Shown in pieces: positions 1-6,731 of a DNA stretch of 9,685 bases. The position numbers and the translations under genes are program-made. Positions within the stretch are counted from its first letter, which is position 1. Every line of letters starts with the position of its first letter. Source of the DNA: Crocinitomix sp. (GTDB taxonomy: Bacteria > Bacteroidota > Bacteroidia > Flavobacteriales_D > Crocinitomicaceae). The notes below the pieces were generated by a model. That model did no database searches. It was not told the origin of the DNA and worked only from the letters and a program-made list of their open reading frames with translations. The DNA lies in the NCBI GenBank assembly GCA_020849935.1, contig JADZFJ010000195.1:1-9685 (forward strand), read 5' to 3'.

Positions 1-236
1 CTCCGCAATCCCTTACTGGCCATACCAGCATCGTTATTTGATAAATAATTCCCAACATCTCCCAAGCCCCCTCACACCCCTGATTGCAATGGCAGCTTTC
101 CCTGACGATCCCGATCCCCAACGAGTTGGGGACGTGATGTCTGGGAAACTACAATGAAAAGCAGGATAAGGTGCCCAAAAAATCAGCATAAAAAATATCC
201 ACCCCAAAGGAGATATCTAACCCTTCAAAAATTCCC
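1..236. other. Non-coding region downstream of pyrF
   Basis: This stretch follows the pyrF stop codon and reaches the left edge of the window. I see no convincing gene in it. One plus-strand frame is open from the edge to a TGA at 155-157, and one minus-strand frame is open at 34-189. Both are about 50 codons, run through the palindrome described separately, and look like no family I know. The strip at about 61-80 is C-rich on the plus strand. No hairpin followed by a T-run, as expected of a simple intrinsic terminator, sits directly after pyrF. What ends this transcript is therefore unclear; the palindrome at 93-152 might contribute. Confidence 0.6.
93..152. repeat. REP-like two-tier imperfect palindrome
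   Basis: The core is a perfect 7-bp stem, TCCCCAA (115-121) and TTGGGGA (126-132), closing a 4-nt CGAG loop. Outside it is a second stem, TTTCCC (97-102) with GGGAAA (143-148). The two stems are separated by an asymmetric internal loop. Read on the minus strand, the outer stem is preceded by GTAG (complement of 149-152), and the other foot carries GCAG on the plus strand (93-96, followed by one C). A tetranucleotide such as GTAG at the foot of a short imperfect hairpin is typical of REP elements mobilised by RAYT-type Y1 transposases, so I infer a dispersed REP-like repeat. Only one copy lies in this window, so repetitiveness is not shown. It could instead be a transcript-end structure for the pyrF operon. 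Confidence 0.45.
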
Positions 237-1058
237 CTACAAAAACAATTTCCCTCTTAAAATGGTCGCCATTTCTTGTTGTAATTCTTGGGCGGCGGTG
301 CGGGCTTTGGTGTCAAAATCTTGATCGTTGCCGGCGAAGATGATGCCGCGGGAGGAGTTGACTAAAAGGCCGCAATTGTCGTTCCAACCATAGGTGGCTA
401 CGTCGGTTAGGGAGCCTCCTTGTTCGCCTATGCCGGGAACTAGGAAAAAATGATCTTTTGCCAAGGCTCTTACTTCGCCGATTGAATCGCTGCGGGTGGC
501 ACCTACTACGTACATCAATTTGCTGGAATCGCCCCATTTGGCCGATTTACGAATGACGCGTTCAAATAATTTTTCACCGGATAAGTCGGTGGTGAATTGA
601 AAATCTAAAGCGCCTTTGTTAGAGGTTAAGGCCAATAAAATGACCCATTTGTCTTTGTATTCTAAAAAAGGAGAAACGCTGTCAACACCCATGTAAGGGG
701 CAACGGTGACGGCGTCAAAATTTAAATATTCAAAAAATGTTTTGGCGTAATAATGGGAGGTATTTCCAATATCGCCGCGCTTGGCATCGGCAATTTTAAA
801 AATATCTGAAGGAATATAATCTACCGTTTTTTTCAAGGCATCCCACCCCTTGCTTCCATGACATTCGTAAAAGGCAATATTGGGTTTATAGGCCACGCAC
901 AAATCTTTGGTGGCATCGATAATGCGTTTATTAAACTCAAAAATTGGATCATCAAACTCCAATAAAAATTTGGGGATTTTGTCCAAATCTACATCCAATC
1001 CAATACAAAGAAAAGATTGTTTTGCCTTAATTGTGCTAACTAATTGCTCCTTTGTCAT
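237..1058 (-). CDS. pyrF: Orotidine 5'-phosphate decarboxylase (PyrF)
   Basis: PyrF decarboxylates orotidine 5'-monophosphate to UMP, the last step of de novo pyrimidine synthesis, in the cytoplasm. The 273-residue protein shows the TIM-barrel signatures: GLDVD at residues 20-24, the catalytic charged cluster DAKRGDIG at 91-98 (D91, K93, D96), the phosphate-binding motif PGIGEQGG at 208-215, and NSSRGI at 234-239. At 273 residues it is longer than the roughly 235-245-residue Escherichia coli type. Its [11 protein letters not shown] form matches the longer 'type 2' PyrF group (inference from motif and length). The ATG lies only 4 nt after the prfA stop codon, with AAGG just upstream, so the two genes are probably co-transcribed and perhaps translationally coupled. 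The reading frame is intact and all expected active-site residues are present. It is the last gene of the purM-prfA-pyrF unit. Confidence 0.95.
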   Translation of the reverse strand: MTKEQLVSTIKAKQSFLCIGLDVDLDKIPKFLLEFDDPIFEFNKRIIDATKDLCVAYKPNIAFYECHGSKGWDALKKTVDYIPSDIFKIADAKRGDIGNTSHYYAKTFFEYLNFDAVTVAPYMGVDSVSPFLEYKDKWVILLALTSNKGALDFQFTTDLSGEKLFERVIRKSAKWGDSSKLMYVVGATRSDSIGEVRALAKDHFFLVPGIGEQGGSLTDVATYGWNDNCGLLVNSSRGIIFAGNDQDFDTKARTAAQELQQEMATILRGKLFL

Positions 1059-1062
1059 TGCC

Positions 1063-2145
1063 TTAAATGCTGGTTCCTTCTTTCAATTTTTCGGCATTTT
1101 CTGCCATTTTTAATGCTTCAATCATTTCATGAATGTCGCCATTTACAAACGAAGTTAAGTTGTACATGGTTTTATTAATTCGATGATCGGTAATTCGCCC
1201 TTGCGGGTAATTATAGGTTCTGATTTTTGCCGAACGGTCGCCAGTGGACACCATTGTTTTCCGTTTTGCAGCAATGTCCCCATGACGGGCATTTAATTCG
1301 ATGTCATACAATTTAGACCGCAACATTTCCATGGCACGTTCACGGTTTTTCAATTGCGAACGTTCTATTTGACAGACTACCACGATTCCACTCGGGCGGT
1401 GGGTTAATTGAACTTTGGTTTCTACCTTGTTGACATTTTGCCCTCCAGCACCTCCTGAACGAGAGGTGTGAAAATCAATGTCCGCAGGATTTAAGGTCAC
1501 ATCCACCTCCTCTACTTCAGGTAAAACGGCTATTGTCGCAGCCGAGGTATGCACCCGTCCTTGGGTTTCCGTTTCTGGTACCCGTTGCACGCGGTGAACG
1601 CCTGCTTCGAATTTTAACAAACCATACACCTCATCCCCATACACTTTTAGGATCACCTCTTTGTATCCACCCATCGTTCCTTCTGTCACATCCAACACTT
1701 CGTGTCTCCAGCCTCTTTCATCAAAATAGCGCGTGTACATGCGGTATAAATCGCCCGCAAAAATACTTGCCTCGTCACCGCCTGTTCCTGAACGAATCTC
1801 AAAAATGGCATTTCGATCATCTTCAAGATCTTTTGGAATCAACATCATTTTAATGTCATCTTCCATTTGTGCTTTTTTTGGCAGGAGTTCGTCCAACTCC
1901 ATTTTTGCCATTTCTCGCATTTCGGGATCTTTTTCAGTATCCACCATTTCTTTCGATGAGGCGATATTGTCCAACACATTTTTAAACTCATGATACGTCA
2001 ATACGATTTGCTCTAAATCTTTATATTCTTTTGTGAGTTTCACATAGCGATCCATATTTGCGATGATATCTGGATCCACTATTTGTTGTCCAACCTCGTT
2101 AAACCGAACGGCGATTGACTCCAATTTTTCTAATAAATTACTCAT
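1063..2145 (-). CDS. prfA: Peptide chain release factor 1 (RF1)
   Basis: RF1 recognises UAA and UAG stop codons in the ribosomal A site and triggers hydrolysis of peptidyl-tRNA. The 360-residue length is standard for the family. The N-terminal helical domain spans roughly residues 1-110. The codon-recognition tripeptide is PET at 190-192, in the context [14 protein letters not shown]; this P-x-T form marks RF1, whereas RF2 carries SPF. The catalytic GGQ is at 234-236 within [11 protein letters not shown], and its glutamine is the usual target of PrmC methylation. No programmed frameshift is present or expected, since that belongs to RF2. The gene follows purM after 57 nt and precedes pyrF by 4 nt. 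Its leader is A/T-rich with no clear Shine-Dalgarno sequence, as is common in Bacteroidota. prmC, its usual partner in Escherichia coli, is not in the window. Confidence 0.97.
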   Translation of the reverse strand: MSNLLEKLESIAVRFNEVGQQIVDPDIIANMDRYVKLTKEYKDLEQIVLTYHEFKNVLDNIASSKEMVDTEKDPEMREMAKMELDELLPKKAQMEDDIKMMLIPKDLEDDRNAIFEIRSGTGGDEASIFAGDLYRMYTRYFDERGWRHEVLDVTEGTMGGYKEVILKVYGDEVYGLLKFEAGVHRVQRVPETETQGRVHTSAATIAVLPEVEEVDVTLNPADIDFHTSRSGGAGGQNVNKVETKVQLTHRPSGIVVVCQIERSQLKNRERAMEMLRSKLYDIELNARHGDIAAKRKTMVSTGDRSAKIRTYNYPQGRITDHRINKTMYNLTSFVNGDIHEMIEALKMAENAEKLKEGTSI

Positions 2146-2202
2146 TTTATTCTTTTAATCTTTTTAATAGTTTGTTGGTAGATGTTAGTTTGCGCAACGG
2201 AA

Positions 2203-3372
2203 CTAATGATAAATAAACTCTCCGTAGGTTGAACGAATAGTTAATTTATTTCCTTGATGCGCTTCGCATCGACCAACAATTTGTGCAGCAATTCCAAACG
2301 AAGCTGCGATGTCAATAATTGCTTGTGCATGTTCTTTCGCCAGGTAGATTTCCATGCGATGTCCCATGTTAAATACTTTATACATTTCTTTCCAATCTGT
2401 ATTGGATTCTTCTTGAATCATTTTAAACAATGGCGGAAGTTCAAATAATTGATCTTTAATGACATGAAGATCTTTCACAAAATGTAAAACCTTTGTTTGC
2501 GCTCCTCCACTGCAATGCACCATTCCATGAATTGCGTCTCGTTGCTGATCCAAAATTGCCTTAATCACCGGCGCGTAGGTACGTGTAGGCGAAAGAACCA
2601 GTTTACCTGCGTTTAAGACACTTCCCTCCACTTCATCCGTTAATTTTTTCGAGCCGCTGTACACCAATTCTTGCGGTACAGAGGGATCAAAACTTTCTGG
2701 GTATTGTTCGGCCAAATACTTCGCAAAAACATCGTGGCGGGCACTGGTTAGTCCATTGCTGCCCATTCCTCCGTTGTATTCGCTTTCGTAAGTGGCTTGC
2801 CCAAAAGAAGCAAGTCCGACAATCACATCCCCAGGTTGAATAGTATGGTTAGAAATCACATCCGCTCTTTTCATTCGTGCGACAACGGTTGAGTCAACAA
2901 TAATGGTACGCACTAAGTCGCCCACATCGGCCGTTTCACCACCCGTTGAACGAATATTCACCCCATGTTTTCTAAGTTCAGTTAAGAGCTCCTCCGTTCC
3001 ATTAATAATTTCAGACAAAACAGCCCCGTCAATCTTATTTTTATTTCTTCCGATAGTCGAAGACAAAAGAATGTTTTCAGTGGCTCCTACACACAGCAAA
3101 TCATCAATATTCATGATCAAGGCATCTTGTGCAATTCCTTTCCACACCGAAATGTCTCCTGTTTCTTTCCAATAAAGATACGCCAAGGCACTTTTTGTTC
3201 CTGCTCCGTCGGCGTGCATCACAATACAATACTCTTCGTCACCCGTTAAATAATCTGGCACGATTTTACAAAATGCCTGTGGAAACAAGCCTTTGTCGAC
3301 ATTTTTAATGGCGTTATGCACATCTTCTTTCGAGGCTGAAACCCCTCTTGAATGATACCTTTCGTCGGTCAT
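2203..3372 (-). CDS. purM: Phosphoribosylformylglycinamidine cyclo-ligase (AIR synthase), divergent PurM
   Basis: PurM converts FGAM plus ATP to aminoimidazole ribonucleotide (AIR), the fifth step of purine synthesis. The 389-residue protein is about 40 longer than the 345-residue Escherichia coli enzyme and differs at several signature sites, yet the motifs stay in order: HADGAGTKS at 53-61 (usually DGVGTKL), MNIDDLLCVGA at 87-97, GGETADV at 144-150 (usually GGESAEM), SPTRTY at 261-266 (usually APTRIY), HCSGGAQTK at 286-294 (usually H-x-TGGG) and FNMGHRM at 334-340. ATP- and phosphate-contacting positions thus seem kept, so an active AIR synthase is likely, though the family has other members (PurL, SelD, ThiL, HypE folds). 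It heads the unit with prfA and pyrF, a neighbourhood I recall from Bacteroidota. A strong terminator lies just upstream, so it needs its own promoter; a candidate is listed at 3389-3396. Confidence 0.82.
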   Translation of the reverse strand: MTDERYHSRGVSASKEDVHNAIKNVDKGLFPQAFCKIVPDYLTGDEEYCIVMHADGAGTKSALAYLYWKETGDISVWKGIAQDALIMNIDDLLCVGATENILLSSTIGRNKNKIDGAVLSEIINGTEELLTELRKHGVNIRSTGGETADVGDLVRTIIVDSTVVARMKRADVISNHTIQPGDVIVGLASFGQATYESEYNGGMGSNGLTSARHDVFAKYLAEQYPESFDPSVPQELVYSGSKKLTDEVEGSVLNAGKLVLSPTRTYAPVIKAILDQQRDAIHGMVHCSGGAQTKVLHFVKDLHVIKDQLFELPPLFKMIQEESNTDWKEMYKVFNMGHRMEIYLAKEHAQAIIDIAASFGIAAQIVGRCEAHQGNKLTIRSTYGEFIYH

Positions 3373-3388
3373 TTTAATTCAATTTTTG

Positions 3389-3396
3389 CAAAAATA
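3389..3396 (-). promoter_or_regulatory. Candidate -7 element of purM promoter
   Basis: On the minus strand this reads TATTTTTG, an exact match to the Bacteroidota -7 consensus TAnnTTTG. Transcription would begin about 10 nt before the purM ATG. The match lies in the U-tract of the porE-like terminator, where A/T-rich sequence makes chance matches likely, and no clear -33 TTTG element is seen at the right distance. The terminator immediately upstream means purM-prfA-pyrF must have a promoter between it and the ATG, within it, or depend on read-through. Low confidence. Confidence 0.3.
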
Positions 3397-3435
3397 AAAA
3401 AAGCACTCATCACTTTTAAGTGATTGAGTGCTTTT
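3390..3435 (-). terminator. Strong intrinsic terminator after the PorE-like gene
   Basis: The arms at 3399-3415 and 3418-3435 pair over about 17 bp with one bulged base (extra T at 3424 or 3425) around a two-base TT core. The GC-richest part is GCACTCA with TGAGTGC. On the minus strand the hairpin is followed by a T-rich run (seven T, A, then more T), so it fits Rho-independent termination of the 704-codon gene whose stop codon lies 18 nt upstream. The other flank has four T on the plus strand, so weak bidirectional activity is possible, although no plus-strand gene approaches it. Confidence 0.92.
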
Positions 3436-3453
3436 CATCAAAATTTTAGTACG

Positions 3454-5568
3454 CTAATTACCTGAACCAGATTCTGGCTTGATCGCTTCTTTTGGTACGA
3501 AATCAAAACTTAAAATCACACATTCAGTTCTTCTGTTTAACTGGTGATAATAATCAAATTTCGTTTTATCCGTTTTCTGCAATTTAGTAATCATATCACA
3601 TCCCAAGAAAATCGCTGTGGAATCTCCACTTGGACTAACCGTATAGATAGTAGCAGGTTTTGATTCACCCATCCCTCTTGGGATTAATCGAGCAGGATCA
3701 ATACCTTTTTCCATTACCAAATAATTTACGCAAGACTCAGCTCTTTGTTGAGATAACTTTAAGTTAGCTGCATCTGATCCTCGACAATCTGTATGCGAAA
3801 CAAGTTCTACAATTAGATTTGGATTTTCAATTAAGAGGTTATATAAATAATTCAAGGAATCTTTTGAATTGATTGTTGAATCAACCAAAAGCACCGCGCT
3901 ACCTAAAGGGTAACGAACTTCTGGTAATCTCAATGGTTTTTCAATGTTCAATACTTTCAAGTCACGAATAATTCGTGTATTGGTTTCAATTCCTTTGGTC
4001 GTGAAATTATCTTTCGCACCGATGTATAATTTTTCAACACCTTCCACTTCAAGCGTCCAAGTTTCACCTGGCTCAACATAACGCATACCGTCTAATTTCT
4101 CACCTAAGTTAATTTGTCCAGAAGCATCAGTTACTAAATCATAGCTAGAACCACCAGAACCAACTAATTTAACTTTTGCAGCTTCGATAGGTGTTCCTGT
4201 TTCTTGGTCAGAAACTAAGATCATTACATCAATCAAAATTGGAGGTAAATAGAAATCCCAAATATCTTGAGAATGTTCACCTTTCGAACCATTTCGGTTA
4301 GAGCTGATGAAACCTCTTTCTACTTTTCCAGATTCAGTAAATACGATATGATAATCATCGCGGAAAGAGTTCATTGGAGAACCAAGGTTTAATGGTTTTT
4401 CCCATTTAATTTCTTCACCAACACGTTTTGCAACGAAAATATCCAAACCACCCATTCCTACGTGACCGTTCGAAGCAAAATAAAGCTCGCCTTTTGGTCC
4501 CCAAGTTGGGAATAAATCATTTTCTGCGGTGTTAATTTCTGAACCTAAATTGATTGGTAAAGACCAAGCATCAGAACGTTTGTCATAGGTAGAGTACCAT
4601 AAATCGACACCACCAAAACCACCTGCCATGTTTGAAGCGAAAATCAATGTTTTACCATCTGGAGAAACGCAAGGGTGACCAACGTTTGTTGAATCATGAT
4701 CTTTTAATTCCAAACGTTTAGGATTATCCCATCCTTCTCCTTTTTGCTCTGCCATGTAAATTTCGCACCCTAAATTCAATTTCGCATCTACAGGACAACG
4801 TGTAAACCACATTGTTTTTCCACGCGCATCAAAACACATGGTTCCTTCGTTGTCAATTGTATTCACTGGAGCAGCTAATGGAGTTGGTTGACCCCAGTTA
4901 CCATTTCTGTCAATTTTAGACACCCATAAATCCATGAAGTTTTCACCTGTAATTGGATCTGACATTTCGCCAGAAGAACCAGCACGAGAAGAAGAAAAAT
5001 ACATTTCTTTTCCTCTAGAATCTAATACCGTTGCGTAATCATACGACGCTGTATTTAATTTAGTGACATTTGTAACCGAATGTTTTGTTGGGTTAGCTGT
5101 TGCACTGATATAAAACTCGCAAGATTCTATGCGGGCTTTAGCCAATGCGCTTGAAGGTTCCAATTTTAAATATTTTTGGAAATTTTCTTTAGCTTCTTTG
5201 TGTTTTCCTTGAGCCATTTCCATTTCAGCCAATTGAAAATAAACAAATGGTTCAAATTCTTGGTATCTTAAAAGGATCGCTTTTTCATATTGTTGTTCTG
5301 CTGCTTCATGATTGTGAAGTAGTTCATAACAACGTCCAGACATATAGGTATAGTTACCTTTTTTTTGTCTTGCTTTGTCGTTTTTAGGATTAATTTTTTC
5401 CGCAGCTAATTTGTAAGCTTCAGCCGCCTGTGCATAAGCGCCTGATTCCCAAAGTTTTCCGGCTTCTCCTGAATAATTTCGAGTTGCAGGTGCATCAGAT
5501 TGTGCAAAGGTCAGAGAACCCCATGCAATTAATCCGACAAATAAAATTAATGAATTGATTGATTTCAT
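3454..5568 (-). CDS. PorE-like TPR / PD40 propeller / OmpA envelope protein
   Basis: The 704-residue exported protein has a signal peptide (residues 1-22, likely cut after TFA). A TPR region covers about 32-150. WD40-like PD40 propeller blades follow at about 170-440, with blade signatures such as SPDGKTLIFASN at 302-313 and GGFGGVDLWYS nearby. A small beta-sandwich resembling a carboxypeptidase regulatory domain lies at about 445-510. The OmpA C-terminal domain at about 549-690 holds the peptidoglycan-contact pattern HTDCRGSDAANLKLSQQRA (592-610) and a late NRR (678-680). This domain order matches PorE of the Porphyromonas gingivalis T9SS, which ties outer-membrane parts to peptidoglycan. 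Unlike PorE it has no lipobox cysteine, so it is probably a soluble periplasmic, peptidoglycan-bound protein. PorE-type paralogues are numerous in Bacteroidota and no porP/sprF neighbour is visible, so a T9SS role is inference. A strong terminator ends it. Confidence 0.85.
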   Translation of the reverse strand: MKSINSLILFVGLIAWGSLTFAQSDAPATRNYSGEAGKLWESGAYAQAAEAYKLAAEKINPKNDKARQKKGNYTYMSGRCYELLHNHEAAEQQYEKAILLRYQEFEPFVYFQLAEMEMAQGKHKEAKENFQKYLKLEPSSALAKARIESCEFYISATANPTKHSVTNVTKLNTASYDYATVLDSRGKEMYFSSSRAGSSGEMSDPITGENFMDLWVSKIDRNGNWGQPTPLAAPVNTIDNEGTMCFDARGKTMWFTRCPVDAKLNLGCEIYMAEQKGEGWDNPKRLELKDHDSTNVGHPCVSPDGKTLIFASNMAGGFGGVDLWYSTYDKRSDAWSLPINLGSEINTAENDLFPTWGPKGELYFASNGHVGMGGLDIFVAKRVGEEIKWEKPLNLGSPMNSFRDDYHIVFTESGKVERGFISSNRNGSKGEHSQDIWDFYLPPILIDVMILVSDQETGTPIEAAKVKLVGSGGSSYDLVTDASGQINLGEKLDGMRYVEPGETWTLEVEGVEKLYIGAKDNFTTKGIETNTRIIRDLKVLNIEKPLRLPEVRYPLGSAVLLVDSTINSKDSLNYLYNLLIENPNLIVELVSHTDCRGSDAANLKLSQQRAESCVNYLVMEKGIDPARLIPRGMGESKPATIYTVSPSGDSTAIFLGCDMITKLQKTDKTKFDYYHQLNRRTECVILSFDFVPKEAIKPESGSGN

Positions 5569-5608
5569 AAAAATTTACATTTCTGATATAAGCTTAATAC
5601 TCAAGAGG

Positions 5609-5616
5609 CGAAAATA
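5609..5616 (-). promoter_or_regulatory. Candidate -7 element of the PorE-like gene promoter
   Basis: The minus strand reads TATTTTCG, one mismatch from the Bacteroidota -7 consensus TAnnTTTG. It would give a leader of roughly 35 nt before the ATG. It sits in the 112-nt gap after rluD, the longest spacer of the right-hand gene group, where a promoter is plausible. The -33 region is unconvincing. A 7-bp A/T-only hairpin (AAATAAA with TTTATTT, 5612-5628) overlaps it and may be coincidence. I see no terminator after rluD, so read-through from upstream is also possible. Confidence 0.35.
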
Positions 5617-5680
5617 AAGATTTTATTTGACTTTTAACACATAATTCCAATTAAAAATAGAATAATATCGATTAAACGCC

Positions 5681-6724
5681 TCAAATATTCTTACTATATA
5701 CTCGCCATTTGTCCAAAAGTTTCAAAAATCCATCAGGAAGTTCTGATTCGTAGTAAATTTTTTCTCCTGAGATTGGATGAAAAACTCCGAGTGTTCGCGC
5801 ATGGAGTGCTTGTCCGGGCAAAAGTTTAAAACAATTATTGATAAATTGCTGGTATTTGGTAAAAGTGGTTCCTTTTAAGATATTGTCTCCGCCATATTCA
5901 AGGTCGTGAAAAAGCGGATGCCCGATGTGTTTAAAATGAACGCGAATTTGATGTGTTCGACCTGTTTCCAAGCGACATTCAACCAAGGTCACATACCTGA
6001 ATCGTTCAATTACTTTATAATGCGTAACCGCGTGACGACCTGCATCCAAATCATCTTCATACACTTGAAAAACCTTTCGATTATTTTTAGAACGTCCAAT
6101 ATTTCCGGTGATGGTGCCTTCGTCATTCACCACGTCTCCCCATACAAGCGCATTGTACACTCGTTCGCTAGTGCGGTCATGAAATTGTTTTGCTAAAGTC
6201 GTTAAAGCAGTTTCAGTTTTTGCTACCACTAAAATTCCTGTCGTGTGTTTATCTAACCGATGCACCAAACCGGGGCGACCGTAATAATCATCCGTTTTTG
6301 GCAATGAGTCAAAATGATATACCAAGGCATTTAATAAGGTGCCCGTATAATTTCCATAACCCGGATGAACGACCATGTTAGCAGGTTTGTTCACCATCAC
6401 CATTTGGTCGTCTTCGTATAAAATTTCGATGGGAATATCTTCTGGAATCAATTTTAATTCGCGGACAGGATAGGGCAATACTACCGAAATCTCATCCTTT
6501 GGGCGAACTTTATAATTTGATTTAACCGATTTGCCATTGACAAAAAGTGTCCCTGATTTGGCAATGGTTTGTAATCTATTTCGTGAAACATTCGGCAAAC
6601 GCTTCATCAAAAATTTATCAATTCTCAGCGCTTCTTGACCTACATCGGCGATTAAGTTATGATGTTCGAATAATTCATCTTGTTGATCAATGTCTTCCTC
6701 AAAGAACTCTTCGTCTTCGCTCAT
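5681..6724 (-). CDS. rluD: RluD-family 23S rRNA pseudouridine synthase
   Basis: The enzyme isomerises uridines in rRNA to pseudouridine; RluD of Escherichia coli modifies helix 69 of 23S rRNA (positions 1911, 1915 and 1917). The 347-residue protein has an S4 RNA-binding domain at about 33-83 and the RluA-family catalytic domain at about 100-330. The catalytic motif GLVHRLDKHTTG (152-163) carries the nucleophile D158, and GRTHQIRVH (255-263) is a second conserved signature. Length and the S4 domain favour RluD or RluC over the short RluA; RluD is the usual call for the homologue next to PASTA genes in Bacteroidota, but target specificity cannot be read here. An acidic 22-residue tail precedes the S4 domain. 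The next in-frame Met is residue 40, inside S4, so this start is right. It begins 7 nt after the T9SS cargo gene. Confidence 0.93.
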   Translation of the reverse strand: MSEDEEFFEEDIDQQDELFEHHNLIADVGQEALRIDKFLMKRLPNVSRNRLQTIAKSGTLFVNGKSVKSNYKVRPKDEISVVLPYPVRELKLIPEDIPIEILYEDDQMVMVNKPANMVVHPGYGNYTGTLLNALVYHFDSLPKTDDYYGRPGLVHRLDKHTTGILVVAKTETALTTLAKQFHDRTSERVYNALVWGDVVNDEGTITGNIGRSKNNRKVFQVYEDDLDAGRHAVTHYKVIERFRYVTLVECRLETGRTHQIRVHFKHIGHPLFHDLEYGGDNILKGTTFTKYQQFINNCFKLLPGQALHARTLGVFHPISGEKIYYESELPDGFLKLLDKWRVYSKNI

Positions 6725-6731
6725 GCTTGGT

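Noticed and set aside
2..157. A plus-strand frame open from the left edge to TGA at 155-157, possibly the tail of a convergent gene
   Set aside because: The visible 51 codons are proline-rich with no recognisable domain, and the last third is the translated palindrome. Sequence further left would be needed to support a gene.
34..189. A 51-codon open frame on the minus strand starting ATG at 187-189
   Set aside because: It runs straight through the palindrome, an overlapping plus-strand frame is equally open, and the translation shows no known fold or motif. It is most likely a by-product of the GC-rich repeat.
1533..1993. Plus-strand open frames opposite prfA (and similar ones opposite pyrF, purM, rluD and the T9SS gene)
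   Set aside because: They lie wholly inside well-recognised minus-strand genes, have no family resemblance and have biased compositions expected of antisense frames.
2185..2206. Small hairpin TTAGTT/AACTAA over the purM stop codon with a TGCGCAACGG loop
   Set aside because: A 6-bp A/T-rich stem with no T-tract directly after it is too weak for a terminator, and the prfA start follows within 60 nt. Probably chance.
5605..5682. GAGGCG (5605-5610) and CGCCTC (5677-5682) as an rluD terminator stem
   Set aside because: The arms are only 6 bp, separated by 66 nt, with no inner pairing next to them and no T-run after the second arm on the minus strand.
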